Shown: one piece after another, positions 25,674 to 34,319 of the stretch
Numbering within the stretch: position 1 is the stretch's first letter
Layout: each line of letters starts with the position of its first letter
Assembly: GCF_028737325.1 (NCBI RefSeq)
Contig: NZ_JAQZCH010000001.1
Coordinates: 478,732-542,731, forward strand
Direction of reading: 5' to 3'
Origin: Microbacterium thalli
Lineage (GTDB): Bacteria > Actinomycetota > Actinomycetes > Actinomycetales > Microbacteriaceae
DNA: 64,000 bases
Notes under the pieces: generated by a model
What the model saw: only the letters and a program-made list of their open reading frames with translations
What the model was told of the DNA's origin: nothing
Databases searched by the model: none
Position numbers and translations under genes: made by a program

Positions 25674-26222
25674 ATGACCTTGACCTCGATCCTCCCGACG
25701 CTTCGGCGCAGCATCCCCAGCCCGCTCTCGCGCGACGCCTGGCCCGCGCGCACCGTGCCGACGTGCGACGACATCGTCGTCGGCGGCATCTCCGTGACCC
25801 GGTACGTCGCGCTCTGCGGGCTGCCCGCCGTCATGACGGCGCCCGCGGTGATCCCCCTCTCGGGCGGGATGCCGTCGACGACGGCCTCGACGACGGTGCT
25901 GATCCTCGAGGTCAGCGTCGCGCGCCCCGCCGACGAGGTCCCCGCGCTCGTGCTGGCCGCCGCGCTCGACGATGCCGTGCACCCCGTGTGGAGTGAGGCC
26001 CGACTGCTGGCCCGCGTCTCGAGCGCGCCCGACCACCGTTTCGCGGTCTGCGGCGATGACGGCACGCGTCTTCCCGGCGTGGCGCTCGTGCTGCCGGCGG
26101 ACGTGCGACCGGGCGACCTCGTCGCGGTGCCCTGCCCCGGCGCCGTCGGCGTCGGCGACATCCGTCCGCGCCCCGCCGCTGCGCCGGCCGATGCTCGCCC
26201 CGACGCCGAGCGGATCGCGTGA
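25674..26222 (+). CDS. hypothetical protein, first gene of an unrecognised operon
   Basis: 182 residues, not recognised. It contains two Cys-centred strands (VPTCDDIVVGGISVTRYVALCG), a Ser/Thr-rich turn (GGMPSTTASTT), an Ala/Val-rich helix-strand core and a Pro/Ala-rich end. There is no signal peptide or membrane span. ATG at 25674 is preferred to one at 25614 because a TAGACC box lies 8 bases upstream and codon use improves there. Its stop overlaps the ATG of the next small gene (TGATG). It is divergent from purL. Confidence 0.6.
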   Translation: MTLTSILPTLRRSIPSPLSRDAWPARTVPTCDDIVVGGISVTRYVALCGLPAVMTAPAVIPLSGGMPSTTASTTVLILEVSVARPADEVPALVLAAALDDAVHPVWSEARLLARVSSAPDHRFAVCGDDGTRLPGVALVLPADVRPGDLVAVPCPGAVGVGDIRPRPAAAPADARPDAERIA

Positions 26223-26365
26223 TGGTGTTCGCGACGGTGCTGTGGGCGAGCCGCTGCGCCCGTTACGAGGCGATGATCGCGTCGGCGCAAGCCGCCGACG
26301 ACGAGGCCCGCGCGACGGCCACCGATCCCGCTGCGCCGATGCCGGTACGGGGAGCCCGGTCGTGA
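26222..26365 (+). CDS. 47-residue hypothetical protein between two coupled genes
   Basis: A short frame beginning at ATG 26222, one base into the preceding stop, and ending in a TGA that overlaps the GTG of the next gene by four bases. The product is Ala-rich (VFATVLWASRCARYEAMIAS then an acidic Ala/Asp helix). Conservation cannot be judged here. The exact stop-start coupling on both sides is the main evidence for reality. Confidence 0.5.
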   Translation: MVFATVLWASRCARYEAMIASAQAADDEARATATDPAAPMPVRGARS

Positions 26366-26868
26366 GCGAGGCGATCACGAGCCGGTTCGACGCCGGGCTG
26401 CTGGTCGACGGCGACGCCGTCGCGCCCTGGCTCGACGCACGCGGCGGTCTCGACGGCTGTGCCCCGCGCACGCTCGTGCACGGCATGGACCTGCGCGGCC
26501 GTCGCACCCCGGCGGCGCTGCGATCCCTGGTCCGCCAGCGGATGACCGGGCTGCGCGTCACGCTGCTGGCGGGCTCGCGCATCCGGCGGGCGCTCGCGCT
26601 CGCGATCGTCGACGACGACGCCGTGCAGGACCGGGTGTGCCCCGGCTTCGCCGGCGCCGCCGAGTCGATGCACCGGCGCCTGGAGATGATGCGCGGCGGC
26701 CCGCTCGCCCTCGCGGTGATGGTCGTCCCCGCGTCGGCGCCCGGCGGTGCCGTGCGGCGGTGCATCGAGACGGGGGCGCCGCAGCTGCCCGACGGTGCCG
26801 CGGTCGTGACGTGGGACGAGGCCGACGGATGGGGCCTGCGCGCGGCGGTCGCGCTTCAGCTCGTCTGA
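26362..26868 (+). CDS. hypothetical protein, third gene of an unrecognised operon
   Basis: 168 residues starting with GTG overlapping the previous stop (GTGA). The sequence has alternating helix and strand, with RTPAALRSLVRQRMTGLRVT, SRIRRALALAIVDDDAVQDRVCPG, LALAVMVVPASAPGG and a closing VTWDEADGWGLRAAVALQLV. It carries three Cys and no membrane segment. I find no family signature. It is likely cytosolic and functionally linked to the two genes it is coupled with. Confidence 0.6.
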   Translation: MSEAITSRFDAGLLVDGDAVAPWLDARGGLDGCAPRTLVHGMDLRGRRTPAALRSLVRQRMTGLRVTLLAGSRIRRALALAIVDDDAVQDRVCPGFAGAAESMHRRLEMMRGGPLALAVMVVPASAPGGAVRRCIETGAPQLPDGAAVVTWDEADGWGLRAAVALQLV

Positions 26869-26887
26869 CCCGCTCGCCGCCGGCGGC

Positions 26888-28708
26888 TCAGGGCGACTCG
26901 GCGGGCGGGGTCGGGGTGCGCGACGGGGTGGGGGACGGGGCGGGCGTGTCGTAGGCGCCGAAGAGGCCGGTGCCGTGTTCGACGAGCGTGTCGTAGGCCT
27001 CGCCGTAGGTCGCCGGCAGGCGCGTGCCCGGAGCGAACCGCGCCGCGAGCAGACCGAGCAGTCCGCGCGCAGGCGGTGTCAACGGCCGTTTGTGGTGCTT
27101 CTCATCGGCGGACTTTCCCGCCCCCTTCTCGGGGTTCGGCGGGGCGTAGAGCGACTGCGGCTGCGGCCAGGCGTACGGCTGGCGCGGCGAATCGAGGTTC
27201 ACGGCGTTGAAGATCGGGTTCGCAGTGTCGTCCCGCGCGGTGAGCGGCCGCAAGCCGTGCAACCGGCAGAGGGTGTTCGTTATCGACCCGTGGTGCATCT
27301 CGTCGTGGACGACGGTCCCGGCCGCCGTGTAGGCGCTGACGACGATCGCCGGCACGCGCAGACCCAGCCGGTCGAAGGTGAAGCCCATCTCGCCGGGCCC
27401 GCTCGCGTCGGGCGGCGTCGCGGCCGGCGGTGCCACGTGGTCGAACGTGCCGCCGTGCTCGTCGAAGGTGATGACGAGTGCCGTGTTCATCGCGTTCGAC
27501 CCGGATGCCGTCGCACTCGTGCGGATCGCGTCGTACACGTCCTGCGCCAGCCGGTCGCCGGCGCGAACGTCCGAGTCCGCGCTGTTGGCGATGTGGATGC
27601 GACTGCCGTCCGGCAGCTCGAGCTCACCGTCGCGGGTGGCACCCCACGGCGGGTGCATGTCGTTGTGGTTGAACACCATGCGCGGCTCGATGAACGCGTA
27701 GTCGGGAAGGTTGCCGTCAGCGGCATCCTGGAAGAACTGGTCCATCACGCGGAAGTTCGTCTTCCAGTACCGCTCGAGCACCGGCGCGTGCAGCATCCCG
27801 GTGAGCGACACGAGCTGCGTCGCGTCGTAGTAGACGCGCCAGGTGAGGCCCGCTTCTTCGAGTCGGTTGAAGATCGTCGGCGCGGGCGGGGCGTCGATCC
27901 ACTTGTCGTAGCCGCCCCCGGCCTGATTGACGACGAAGCCGTGCGAGGTCGACGCGTGGAAGAAGCTGCGGTTGCAGAACGTCTGCGACGGCACGCCCGC
28001 GAACCAGCGGTCGTAGACGGCGAACTCGCGCGCGAGGGTCGAGACCACCGGCAGCATCTCGGGCGAGAACCCGCCCATGACGGTCGCATACTCCTCGACG
28101 GCCGGCTCGCGCTTCTTCGCCGCGCGATAGTTCACGATGTAGTCCCGCACGAAGCCGTCGTTGCCCGGGCGGGCGCCCGCGGCCGGTGCGTTGTACGGCG
28201 GCTGCAGCCCGTTCCGGTCGATGTCGGCGTTCCCGGGCGGATCGATCGTGCCGAACAGCTGCGTGTTGACGTGCGGGTAGGTCTCACCGGGGTCGGGCTG
28301 CGGCTGCTGCATGATGTGGTCGGTGGCGCCGGTGTAGACGTGCGCGGGCACCACCGTGCCGTCGGGGGCGGCGTTGGCGTAGTCGCCCTGCAACACCCCG
28401 TCGAACTCGGCGGCGGACTTCTCGTCGGCGGAGTAGAGGTGGCCGAGCAGGTTGTCGAAGCTGCGGTTCTCGAACATGAGCACCACGACGTGATCGAAGC
28501 CCGGCACGCGACGAGCCGCGAGCGGGGCGAACTCGGGCGGATGCGCGGTGACCGCCGCGGTCACCGCTGCGCCGGCGGCCCCGCCCACCGCGATGCCGGC
28601 GGCGCCGAGGCCCGCGCGTCGCAGGAAGTCGCGCCGTGACGGCTTACGGCGGGCCCACGCGGCATCCGAGTCCTCGTCCGGAGCGCTCGACGGAGGCGAC
28701 TCGGCCAT
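26888..28708 (-). CDS. Tat-exported phospholipase C-like phosphoesterase
   Basis: 606 residues. A twin-arginine signal (RRDFLRRAGLGAAGIAVGGA, about residues 25-45) exports it folded. The phosphoesterase domain of the non-haemolytic phospholipase C/acid phosphatase family begins HVVVLMFENRSFDNLLG, the metal-binding entry of that family. Further signatures are RVPAIVVSAYT and HGSITNTLCRLHG. It probably hydrolyses phospholipids or phosphate esters outside the cell. GGAAGG before ATG 28708 fixes the start. A Lys-rich stretch and a Pro/Thr C-terminal tail are additions. Confidence 0.88.
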   Translation of the reverse strand: MAESPPSSAPDEDSDAAWARRKPSRRDFLRRAGLGAAGIAVGGAAGAAVTAAVTAHPPEFAPLAARRVPGFDHVVVLMFENRSFDNLLGHLYSADEKSAAEFDGVLQGDYANAAPDGTVVPAHVYTGATDHIMQQPQPDPGETYPHVNTQLFGTIDPPGNADIDRNGLQPPYNAPAAGARPGNDGFVRDYIVNYRAAKKREPAVEEYATVMGGFSPEMLPVVSTLAREFAVYDRWFAGVPSQTFCNRSFFHASTSHGFVVNQAGGGYDKWIDAPPAPTIFNRLEEAGLTWRVYYDATQLVSLTGMLHAPVLERYWKTNFRVMDQFFQDAADGNLPDYAFIEPRMVFNHNDMHPPWGATRDGELELPDGSRIHIANSADSDVRAGDRLAQDVYDAIRTSATASGSNAMNTALVITFDEHGGTFDHVAPPAATPPDASGPGEMGFTFDRLGLRVPAIVVSAYTAAGTVVHDEMHHGSITNTLCRLHGLRPLTARDDTANPIFNAVNLDSPRQPYAWPQPQSLYAPPNPEKGAGKSADEKHHKRPLTPPARGLLGLLAARFAPGTRLPATYGEAYDTLVEHGTGLFGAYDTPAPSPTPSRTPTPPAESP

Positions 28709-28783
28709 ACGGTGCCGCCTTCCGCGTCGATCGGTGTTGCTGGCGATCATAGGCCCGCGCCGACGCGTCTGGTCAGTCCCCGG

Positions 28784-29383
28784 TCAGTCCTCGGCGTGCA
28801 GTGCGGCGTCGGCGGCGGTGCGCCGCCACGACAGGAACCGCACCGTCAGCCCCGCCCGGGTCGGCGCGCAACAGAACGGACCGGCCGAGACGGATGCCGC
28901 CGGGTCGAGCGGCGCGACCCGCACCAAGCGCCAGTCCTCGTCGTCCACGCGCGCGCGAATGGTCACCGCGTCGCCCGAGCGGCTTGCCCGCACCGTCACG
29001 ACGCGGCCGGTCCACCCGGGAACGGGCGAGAGGGACCAGTCCGACATCCCGCGGGTGACGACGGCGCCGAGGCTCTCCGCGCCGTCGCTGCGTTCGACGC
29101 CCGCCTTGATCCAGGTCTCGTCGTCGACGCGCAGGAAGACGCCGGCCTGGTCGAACTGCGCCGCGAGATCGAGCCGGAACGCGACCTCGACGGCGGTCTC
29201 GGGCGGCATCGGCGCCAGGAGCGCGTGCTCGTCGTCGTGCACGAATCCGTACGAGGTCACGCGCCAGGCGTCGCTGCCCTCGCGTGCGGTGACGAGCAGG
29301 TCGGCGCCGTCGGCTTCGACCCGCTCGGGCTCGTTCGTCCACGACCCGCTCGACCAGGCGATCTCTTCCGCGCGTTCCGTCAT
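28784..29383 (-). CDS. DUF1349 domain protein
   Basis: 199 residues matching the DUF1349 (YesU/concanavalin-like) fold: a beta-rich chain with WTNEPERVEADGADLLVTA, EVAFRLDLAAQFDQAGVFLRVDDETWIKAGVE and the closing GPFCCAPTRAGLTVRFLSW. Such proteins are thought to bind carbohydrate or act as accessory lyase-like proteins, and activity is not established. There is no signal peptide. It begins four bases after the NTF2-like gene stop, so the two are one operon. Confidence 0.87.
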   Translation of the reverse strand: MTERAEEIAWSSGSWTNEPERVEADGADLLVTAREGSDAWRVTSYGFVHDDEHALLAPMPPETAVEVAFRLDLAAQFDQAGVFLRVDDETWIKAGVERSDGAESLGAVVTRGMSDWSLSPVPGWTGRVVTVRASRSGDAVTIRARVDDEDWRLVRVAPLDPAASVSAGPFCCAPTRAGLTVRFLSWRRTAADAALHAED

Positions 29384-29387
29384 GTGC

Positions 29388-29780
29388 TCATGCTGTCAGC
29401 TGCGCGAGCAACTCCGCGCGATCGGTCGTCCCGGCGAACTCGACGATGCGCCCGTTCGCGACCCGGTAGAAGCCGAACTCCGCGATGTTGACGTGCCGGC
29501 GCGTGGGACGCACGCCGCGGAACGCCCCGGTGTGCGTCCCGCTCGTGCGCAGGTGGGCGGCGACGCGGTCGTCTTCGACGACGAGCTGGATGCGGCGCAC
29601 CTGCCAGTCGGCGAAACCGTCGAGCAGCTCGACGACGTCGGCCATCCAGGCATCCGCGCCGCCCGGAAGGTGCGCTCGCCGCACGTCGGGGTCGATGAAC
29701 GAGCGGATGGCGCCGAGGTCGTGGCGGTTGCAGGCGTCGATGTACTCGCCGAACCACTCCCGCAACTCCCACGGCTCCAT
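29388..29780 (-). CDS. NTF2-like (SnoaL/ketosteroid isomerase fold) protein
   Basis: 130 residues with the cone-shaped alpha+beta barrel pattern: REWFGEYIDACNRHDLGAIRSFIDPDVR, VVELLDGFADWQVRRIQLVVEDDRVAAHL and FYRVANGRIVEFAGTTDRA. Similar proteins include ester cyclases and small hydrolases, so only fold and class can be named. A GATAAT hexamer ends 6 bases upstream of the ATG, with no ribosome site, so a leaderless message is likely. It is the first gene of a pair with the DUF1349 protein. Confidence 0.83.
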   Translation of the reverse strand: MEPWELREWFGEYIDACNRHDLGAIRSFIDPDVRRAHLPGGADAWMADVVELLDGFADWQVRRIQLVVEDDRVAAHLRTSGTHTGAFRGVRPTRRHVNIAEFGFYRVANGRIVEFAGTTDRAELLAQLTA

Positions 29781-29813
29781 CCGCCCATTATCGGCGGCGT
29801 GGCGCGGCTGGGC

Positions 29814-31178
29814 TCAGCGCGCGGCCGTCGTGTTCTCGTAAGCCCGCATCGCCGCGTCCTGCGCGTCGGCGAGGGCCTCCTCGGCTGTCTTGTCGCCGAG
29901 CAGGGCCGCAGTGACGGCGTTGTTCAGCTCGTTCTGGATGTCCTGACCGGCCGGCGATGAGCCGAACGACGTGCCGTACTCGACGACGTCGTAGTACGTC
30001 GCGACGACCTGGTCGAAGCCGGCGTTGCCGGACGGGGTGACCCACTTCTCGCGGATCTCCTGGTCGGGCTGGGGAGAGCCGGTGAACAGCCCGGTGTTGA
30101 TGCCGCCCTCGGCCGTACGGGTCGCGGCGCGGGCCTCGCCCGCCGCGTTCCACGCCTCGCCGCTGGTGAGCTCGGACACCCAAGCGCAGGCTGCCGCCGG
30201 GTTCTTCGCGTTCATCGGGATGACGAAGGCCTGACCGCCCGAGACCGAGAACGGCTCGCCCTCGCTGTCGCGGAAGGGCACCGCCTCGATGTCGATCTGG
30301 TCCATGTAGGGAGAGAGCACGTTGGGATACCACTGGGCGTTGACCTGAGCGCCGACCTGGTTCGAGACGAACTGGTTCGCGTCGCCGAACGTGTCGAACG
30401 CGTCGGTGAAGCTCTTCACCTGGGCGAAGCCGCCCTGGGCGTCGTTGATCCGCTGCAGCAGCTCCATGCCCGCGAGGTTGCTCGGGTCATCGAGCGTCGG
30501 CACGCCCTCGTCGTCGGTCAGCTGACCGCCCGAGCCGAGGATCCACAGGGCGGACTGCCCCGTCGAGACCGGGTCGAGCCCCAGGCGGGTGGGGACGCCG
30601 CCCGACTCCTGGTACATCTTCTCGATCGCTGCGACGAGGACGTCGGGCTTCGAGGTGTCGATCTCATCGGCGGTCACGCCCGCCTCGTTCATCACGGTCT
30701 TGTTCAGGATGATCGCCGGCGGCTGGTAGAACTGCGGCGCGCCCCAGACCTGGTCGTCGAACTCGACGTCCTCGACGACGGACTCGTACCAGCGCTCGTC
30801 CGGGTCGACCCCCTGCGCCTCGAAACAGTCGTCCAGCGGCATGATCAGGTTCTGCGCCGCGTACTGGGTGACGTACCGGCGGTCCATCTGGACGACGTCG
30901 GGCACGTCTCCGCTCGCGATGCGGGTGGTGAACTTCTGCGAGTCGAACGCCGTCGCGTCCAGCTCGACCTCGACGTCGGACAGCTGCTGCTCGGCGTAGT
31001 CGAGGCGGGCGGTGCCGACGTCGTCGGCGTTCTCGAAGCCCCACGCCGCGAGCGTGCCGCTGGGGGTCGCGCCGAAGTCGACGTCGGCGGCGGGATCGGC
31101 GTCGCCGCCGCTGCATCCCGAAAGGACGACGGCCGATGCCGCGGCCACCGCGGCGGCCGCGATCAGTCGATTGCGCAT
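29814..31178 (-). CDS. sugar ABC transporter substrate-binding lipoprotein
   Basis: 454 residues, family 1 extracellular binding protein. The signal peptide ends VVLSGC (Cys about 23) and is followed by an Asp/Ala linker. The fold pattern is clear: DVVQMDRRYVTQYAAQNLIMPLDD, DQVWGAPQFYQPPAIILNKTVMNEAG, and QALWILGSGGQLTD-type lobes. AGGAGGAACAC before the ATG gives a strong start. It is the third gene, after two permeases. The carbohydrate is not identifiable. Confidence 0.93.
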   Translation of the reverse strand: MRNRLIAAAAVAAASAVVLSGCSGGDADPAADVDFGATPSGTLAAWGFENADDVGTARLDYAEQQLSDVEVELDATAFDSQKFTTRIASGDVPDVVQMDRRYVTQYAAQNLIMPLDDCFEAQGVDPDERWYESVVEDVEFDDQVWGAPQFYQPPAIILNKTVMNEAGVTADEIDTSKPDVLVAAIEKMYQESGGVPTRLGLDPVSTGQSALWILGSGGQLTDDEGVPTLDDPSNLAGMELLQRINDAQGGFAQVKSFTDAFDTFGDANQFVSNQVGAQVNAQWYPNVLSPYMDQIDIEAVPFRDSEGEPFSVSGGQAFVIPMNAKNPAAACAWVSELTSGEAWNAAGEARAATRTAEGGINTGLFTGSPQPDQEIREKWVTPSGNAGFDQVVATYYDVVEYGTSFGSSPAGQDIQNELNNAVTAALLGDKTAEEALADAQDAAMRAYENTTAAR

Positions 31179-31215
31179 GTGTTCCTCCTGTCGTCGTCCG
31201 CGCGGTCCGCGCGGG

Positions 31216-32169
31216 TCATCCCTTGCGTCCCTGCGTCGCCACACCTTCGATGAAGTAGCGCTGGCCGAACGCGAAGAGGATGAGCATGGGCAGCGTGACG
31301 AGCAGCGAGGCCACCATCACGTACTGGTAGTCGCCCTGGCCGCCGGCTGTGGGGCTGTACTTCGTCATCGCGTAGGCGATGCCGAGGGGCGCGGTGAACT
31401 CGTCGACCGTGCCGGCGTTGAGGTAGATCAGCGCCGCCTGCAGGTTGTTCCAGCTGGCCTGGAACTCGAACAGGAACACGATGACAAACGAGGGCACCGA
31501 CAGTGGCATCGCGATGCGCCAGAACAGCCCCCAGGCGCTCGCCCCGTCGATGCGCGCCGCCTCGAACAGCTCGCGGGGCAGGCCCAGGAAGAACTGCCGC
31601 TGCAAGAAGATGTAGAACGCCGAGCCGAAGAGGTTGGCCCCCCACAGCGGCACCCACGTGCCGAGCAGACCGGTCTCTTTCCAGATCAGGTAGACGGGGA
31701 TCATCGTCACCGCCCCGGGCAGCATCATCGTGGCCAGCACCAGCCCGAACAGCAGCTTGCGTCCCGGGAACGAGAAGTAGGCGAAGCCGAAGGCGACGAT
31801 GGAGCTCGAGATCGACACCGCCGTCGCCGCCAGCAGGGCGATCGCGACGCTGTTGAACATCCAGCTCAGCAGCGGCAGCTGGTTCCAGACCTCGACGTAG
31901 TTCTCGGGGACGAACGTCTGCGGGATGAGGCGGTTGTCGAACACCTCGCCGCGGGGCTTGAAGCTCGCCGCGAGCAGCCACGCGAACGGGTACAGGAACA
32001 GCAGCGCGAACCCGGTCGAGATGGCGGCGAGGGTGACGCGACCGGCGACGGTCTTCGGTGTGCCGATGCGTCGTCGCCGTTGAGGGGCGGGCTGGGTCTC
32101 GGGCAGGACCGTCGCCGCAAGTTCGGGCGTCGGACGTCCCACGCCGGGGGTCTGTTGCGAGATGGCCAT
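31216..32169 (-). CDS. sugar ABC transporter permease, MalG type
   Basis: 317 residues, six membrane helices after a ~45-residue cytosolic N-terminus. The coupling motif LPRELFEAARIDGASAWGLFWRIAMPLS is the EAA loop of CUT1 permeases. It starts at an ATG sharing one base with the upstream permease stop (TGATG). Together with the other permease it forms the channel for the lipoprotein-delivered sugar. No ATPase gene is present in the operon, so a shared MsiK-like ATPase elsewhere is expected. Confidence 0.94.
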   Translation of the reverse strand: MAISQQTPGVGRPTPELAATVLPETQPAPQRRRRIGTPKTVAGRVTLAAISTGFALLFLYPFAWLLAASFKPRGEVFDNRLIPQTFVPENYVEVWNQLPLLSWMFNSVAIALLAATAVSISSSIVAFGFAYFSFPGRKLLFGLVLATMMLPGAVTMIPVYLIWKETGLLGTWVPLWGANLFGSAFYIFLQRQFFLGLPRELFEAARIDGASAWGLFWRIAMPLSVPSFVIVFLFEFQASWNNLQAALIYLNAGTVDEFTAPLGIAYAMTKYSPTAGGQGDYQYVMVASLLVTLPMLILFAFGQRYFIEGVATQGRKG

Positions 32170-33128
32170 CAGCGGTCCCCCTCGTAGTAGACGAAGCGGT
32201 TCCCGAACTTCACCTGGATGACGGTGACGGCCATGATGATGACGAACAGCAGCCACGCCATCGCGGCGGCGAACCCGAAGTTGAACTGGCGGAACGCTTG
32301 CTGGAAGAGGTAGATCGCGTAGAACAGCGACGCTTCGGGCGATGAGTTGCTCTGATCGCGCCAGAACAGCAGGTACGCCTGGTCGAAGACCTGGAACGCG
32401 GCGATCGAGAGCACGATGACGTTGAAGAACATGGCGCCCGAGATCATCGGCAGCGTGATGGAGAAGAACTTCCGGATCGGGCCCGCGCCGTCGAGCGAGG
32501 CGACCTCGTACAGCTCGACGGGCACGTTCTTGAGCGCGGCGAGGAAGATCACCATCGTGCCGCTCACGGTCCACAGCGCCATGATGACGATGCTGGGCTT
32601 CACCCAGTCGGGGTCGACGAGCCATTGCGGCCCCGGGATGCCGATGGCGGCGAGGCCCTGGTTGATCGCGCCGGAGTTGCCGTTGAGCAGCAGGAAGAAC
32701 ACGGCCGCCGTCGCCACGGCGGGCGTCATCTTCGGCAGGTAGTACAGCGTGCGGAAGACGCCGGCGCCCCGGCCCATCCGGTTCAGCAGCAGCGCGAGCA
32801 CGAGGGCGAAGGCGATCTCGAGCGGCACGGCCATGACCGCGTAGAACAGCGTGTTGGCCAGCGAGACGCCCACCCGCGGGTCTTCGAAGAGGCGGGCGTA
32901 GTTGTCGAACCCGATCGGCCGCGCCGAGTTCGTCGCGAGGTTGTAGCTGCTGAACGAGATGTACAGGCTGTAGACCATCGCCCCGACGGTGAACACCAGG
33001 AAGCCGATGATCCACGGCGTCAGGAAGAGGTAGCCCGCGAGAGCCTCGCGCTTGTTGTACTTCTGTCGCGCCCGGCGCTGGGGCGAAGCGCGGACTGCCG
33101 TCGGCCGCGCAGGGGTCGTGCTGGCTAT
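32169..33128 (-). CDS. sugar ABC transporter permease, MalF type (unusual start)
   Basis: 319 residues if translation begins at 33128. Six helices start at EALAGYLFLTPWIIGFLVF, and the EAA loop is PVELYEVASLDGAGPIRKFFSITLP. In this frame there is no ATG, GTG or TTG between a GTG at 33287 (which would overlap the neighbouring gene by ~100 bases) and the first helix. A strong GGAGGACGAC ends right before ATA at 33128, and the reading from there (ASTTPARPTAVRA...) is the usual basic N-terminus. The start is therefore either a rare ATA or a base error for ATG. It is the first gene of the sugar operon. Confidence 0.85.
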   Translation of the reverse strand: MASTTPARPTAVRASPQRRARQKYNKREALAGYLFLTPWIIGFLVFTVGAMVYSLYISFSSYNLATNSARPIGFDNYARLFEDPRVGVSLANTLFYAVMAVPLEIAFALVLALLLNRMGRGAGVFRTLYYLPKMTPAVATAAVFFLLLNGNSGAINQGLAAIGIPGPQWLVDPDWVKPSIVIMALWTVSGTMVIFLAALKNVPVELYEVASLDGAGPIRKFFSITLPMISGAMFFNVIVLSIAAFQVFDQAYLLFWRDQSNSSPEASLFYAIYLFQQAFRQFNFGFAAAMAWLLFVIIMAVTVIQVKFGNRFVYYEGDR

Positions 33129-33156
33129 GTCGTCCTCCGGATGCCTCGAGACGGGC

Positions 33157-33174
33157 GAATCGCTCGCGCGATCC
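33157..33174 (-). promoter_or_regulatory. candidate operator of the sugar importer
   Basis: An 18-bp imperfect palindrome (GAATCGCTCGCGCGATCC on the + strand, 14 of 18 positions symmetric) with a central CG step as in LacI-family operators. It lies 29-46 bases upstream of the inferred start of the first permease gene. No regulator gene is adjacent. Confidence 0.35.
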
Positions 33175-33184
33175 TTCTCGGAAG

Positions 33185-33577
33185 CTAGGACGGGGTGGCG
33201 GCGCTTCCTAGAGCCTTGACACCGGTGCGACTCTCGGGCATGTGCTCGGCGAGGAAGGCGACCGACTTCGTCTGCAGGAACGCGCACAGCGCCGAGAGCA
33301 TCGCCAGCTCGGTCGACAGCTCGAGCGCGCGGCCCGCGGCGAGGGTGACGTCCAGCTCGCGGGCCTCGAAGGTCACCGCCCAGTGCGTCGAGCCGATGGG
33401 CTCGGGCTGCAGATAGGTCACGGTTCCGGCGTTGATGAGGTCGAGGCCGATGAGGCCGGTGTCGTGGCCGTCGCTGCCGTCCTGCGGCATGACCCGCAGC
33501 CGGTCGCTGAGGGGGTAGCCGAGCTCGGCGAACTCGACCAGCCAGGCCTCCAGGGTTTCCTTCGTCCGAAACGGCAT
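33185..33577 (-). CDS. conserved small hypothetical protein
   Basis: 130 residues, not recognised. GGAGGAGCGC just before ATG 33577 makes the start secure. The protein begins MPFRTKETLEAWLVEFAELG and continues as a mixed alpha/beta chain (GTVTYLQPEP, HWAVTFEARELDVTL) ending with an Ala/Leu helix (TELAMLSALCAFLQTKSVAFLAEHMPE). There is no signal or membrane span. It lies upstream of the sugar operon on the same strand, with 56 bases between, and the intergenic part contains the candidate operator. Confidence 0.7.
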   Translation of the reverse strand: MPFRTKETLEAWLVEFAELGYPLSDRLRVMPQDGSDGHDTGLIGLDLINAGTVTYLQPEPIGSTHWAVTFEARELDVTLAAGRALELSTELAMLSALCAFLQTKSVAFLAEHMPESRTGVKALGSAATPS

Positions 33578-33644
33578 GCGCTCCTCCAGATGGCCGCGGC
33601 GAGGCGCCCTCGCGTGATGACCAGCGATCATTATGGCGCGGCCG

Positions 33645-34319
33645 TCACGACGCGACGAGCCGATATCCCATTCCCGCTTCCGTGAGCAGGTGCTCGGGGT
33701 GCGCCGGGTCGGCCTCGAGTTTCTTGCGCAGCTGCGAGACGTACAGGCGCAGGTAGCCGGTGTCGTTGACCTGCTCGGTGCCCCACAGCTCCTTGAGCAG
33801 GTCGTGCCGCGTCACGAGGGCGCCGGGGCTGCGCGCGAGGAAGTCCAGCATCCGCCACTCGGTGGGGGTCAGATGCACGCGCTCGCCGGCGCGCGTGACG
33901 GTTTTCGCGGCCCGGTCGATCTCGACGTCGCCGAGCCGGACGAGGGGCACGGATGCCGCACCGCCGGTGCGCCGGGTCAGCGCGCGCAATCGCGCGAGCA
34001 GCTCGTCGATCTGGAAGGGCTTCGTGACGTAGTCGTCGGCCCCGGCGTCGAGGGCGGTCACCTTGTCGGCCGACCCGGTGCGGCCCGACACGACGATGAT
34101 CGGGACGTCGCTCCACCCGCGGACGGCCTCGATGACGGCGACGCCGTCGAGGCGCGGCATCCCGAGGTCGAGGACGATCACGTCGGGGTGCTCGGAGGCG
34201 GCCGAGGCGATCGCGGCGGCGCCGTCGGCGGCCGTGACGACGTCGTAGCCGTGGGCACCGAGCGTGATGCGCAGGGCGCGGACGAGCTGGGGGTCGTCGT
34301 CGGCCAGGAGGATCTTCAC
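33645..34319 (-). CDS. kdpE: KdpE response regulator
   Basis: 224 residues, OmpR/PhoB type. The receiver domain (1-120) has the acidic pair LLADDD, phospho-acceptor Asp in VIVLDLGMPRLDG and Lys in VTKPF. The winged-helix domain ends VNDTGYLRLYVSQLRKKLEADPAHPEHLLTEAGMGYRL, the classic KdpE signature. GTG at 34319 overlaps the kdpD stop (GTGA). It should activate the kdp operon at low potassium or high osmolarity. Confidence 0.95.
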   Translation of the reverse strand: MKILLADDDPQLVRALRITLGAHGYDVVTAADGAAAIASAASEHPDVIVLDLGMPRLDGVAVIEAVRGWSDVPIIVVSGRTGSADKVTALDAGADDYVTKPFQIDELLARLRALTRRTGGAASVPLVRLGDVEIDRAAKTVTRAGERVHLTPTEWRMLDFLARSPGALVTRHDLLKELWGTEQVNDTGYLRLYVSQLRKKLEADPAHPEHLLTEAGMGYRLVAS

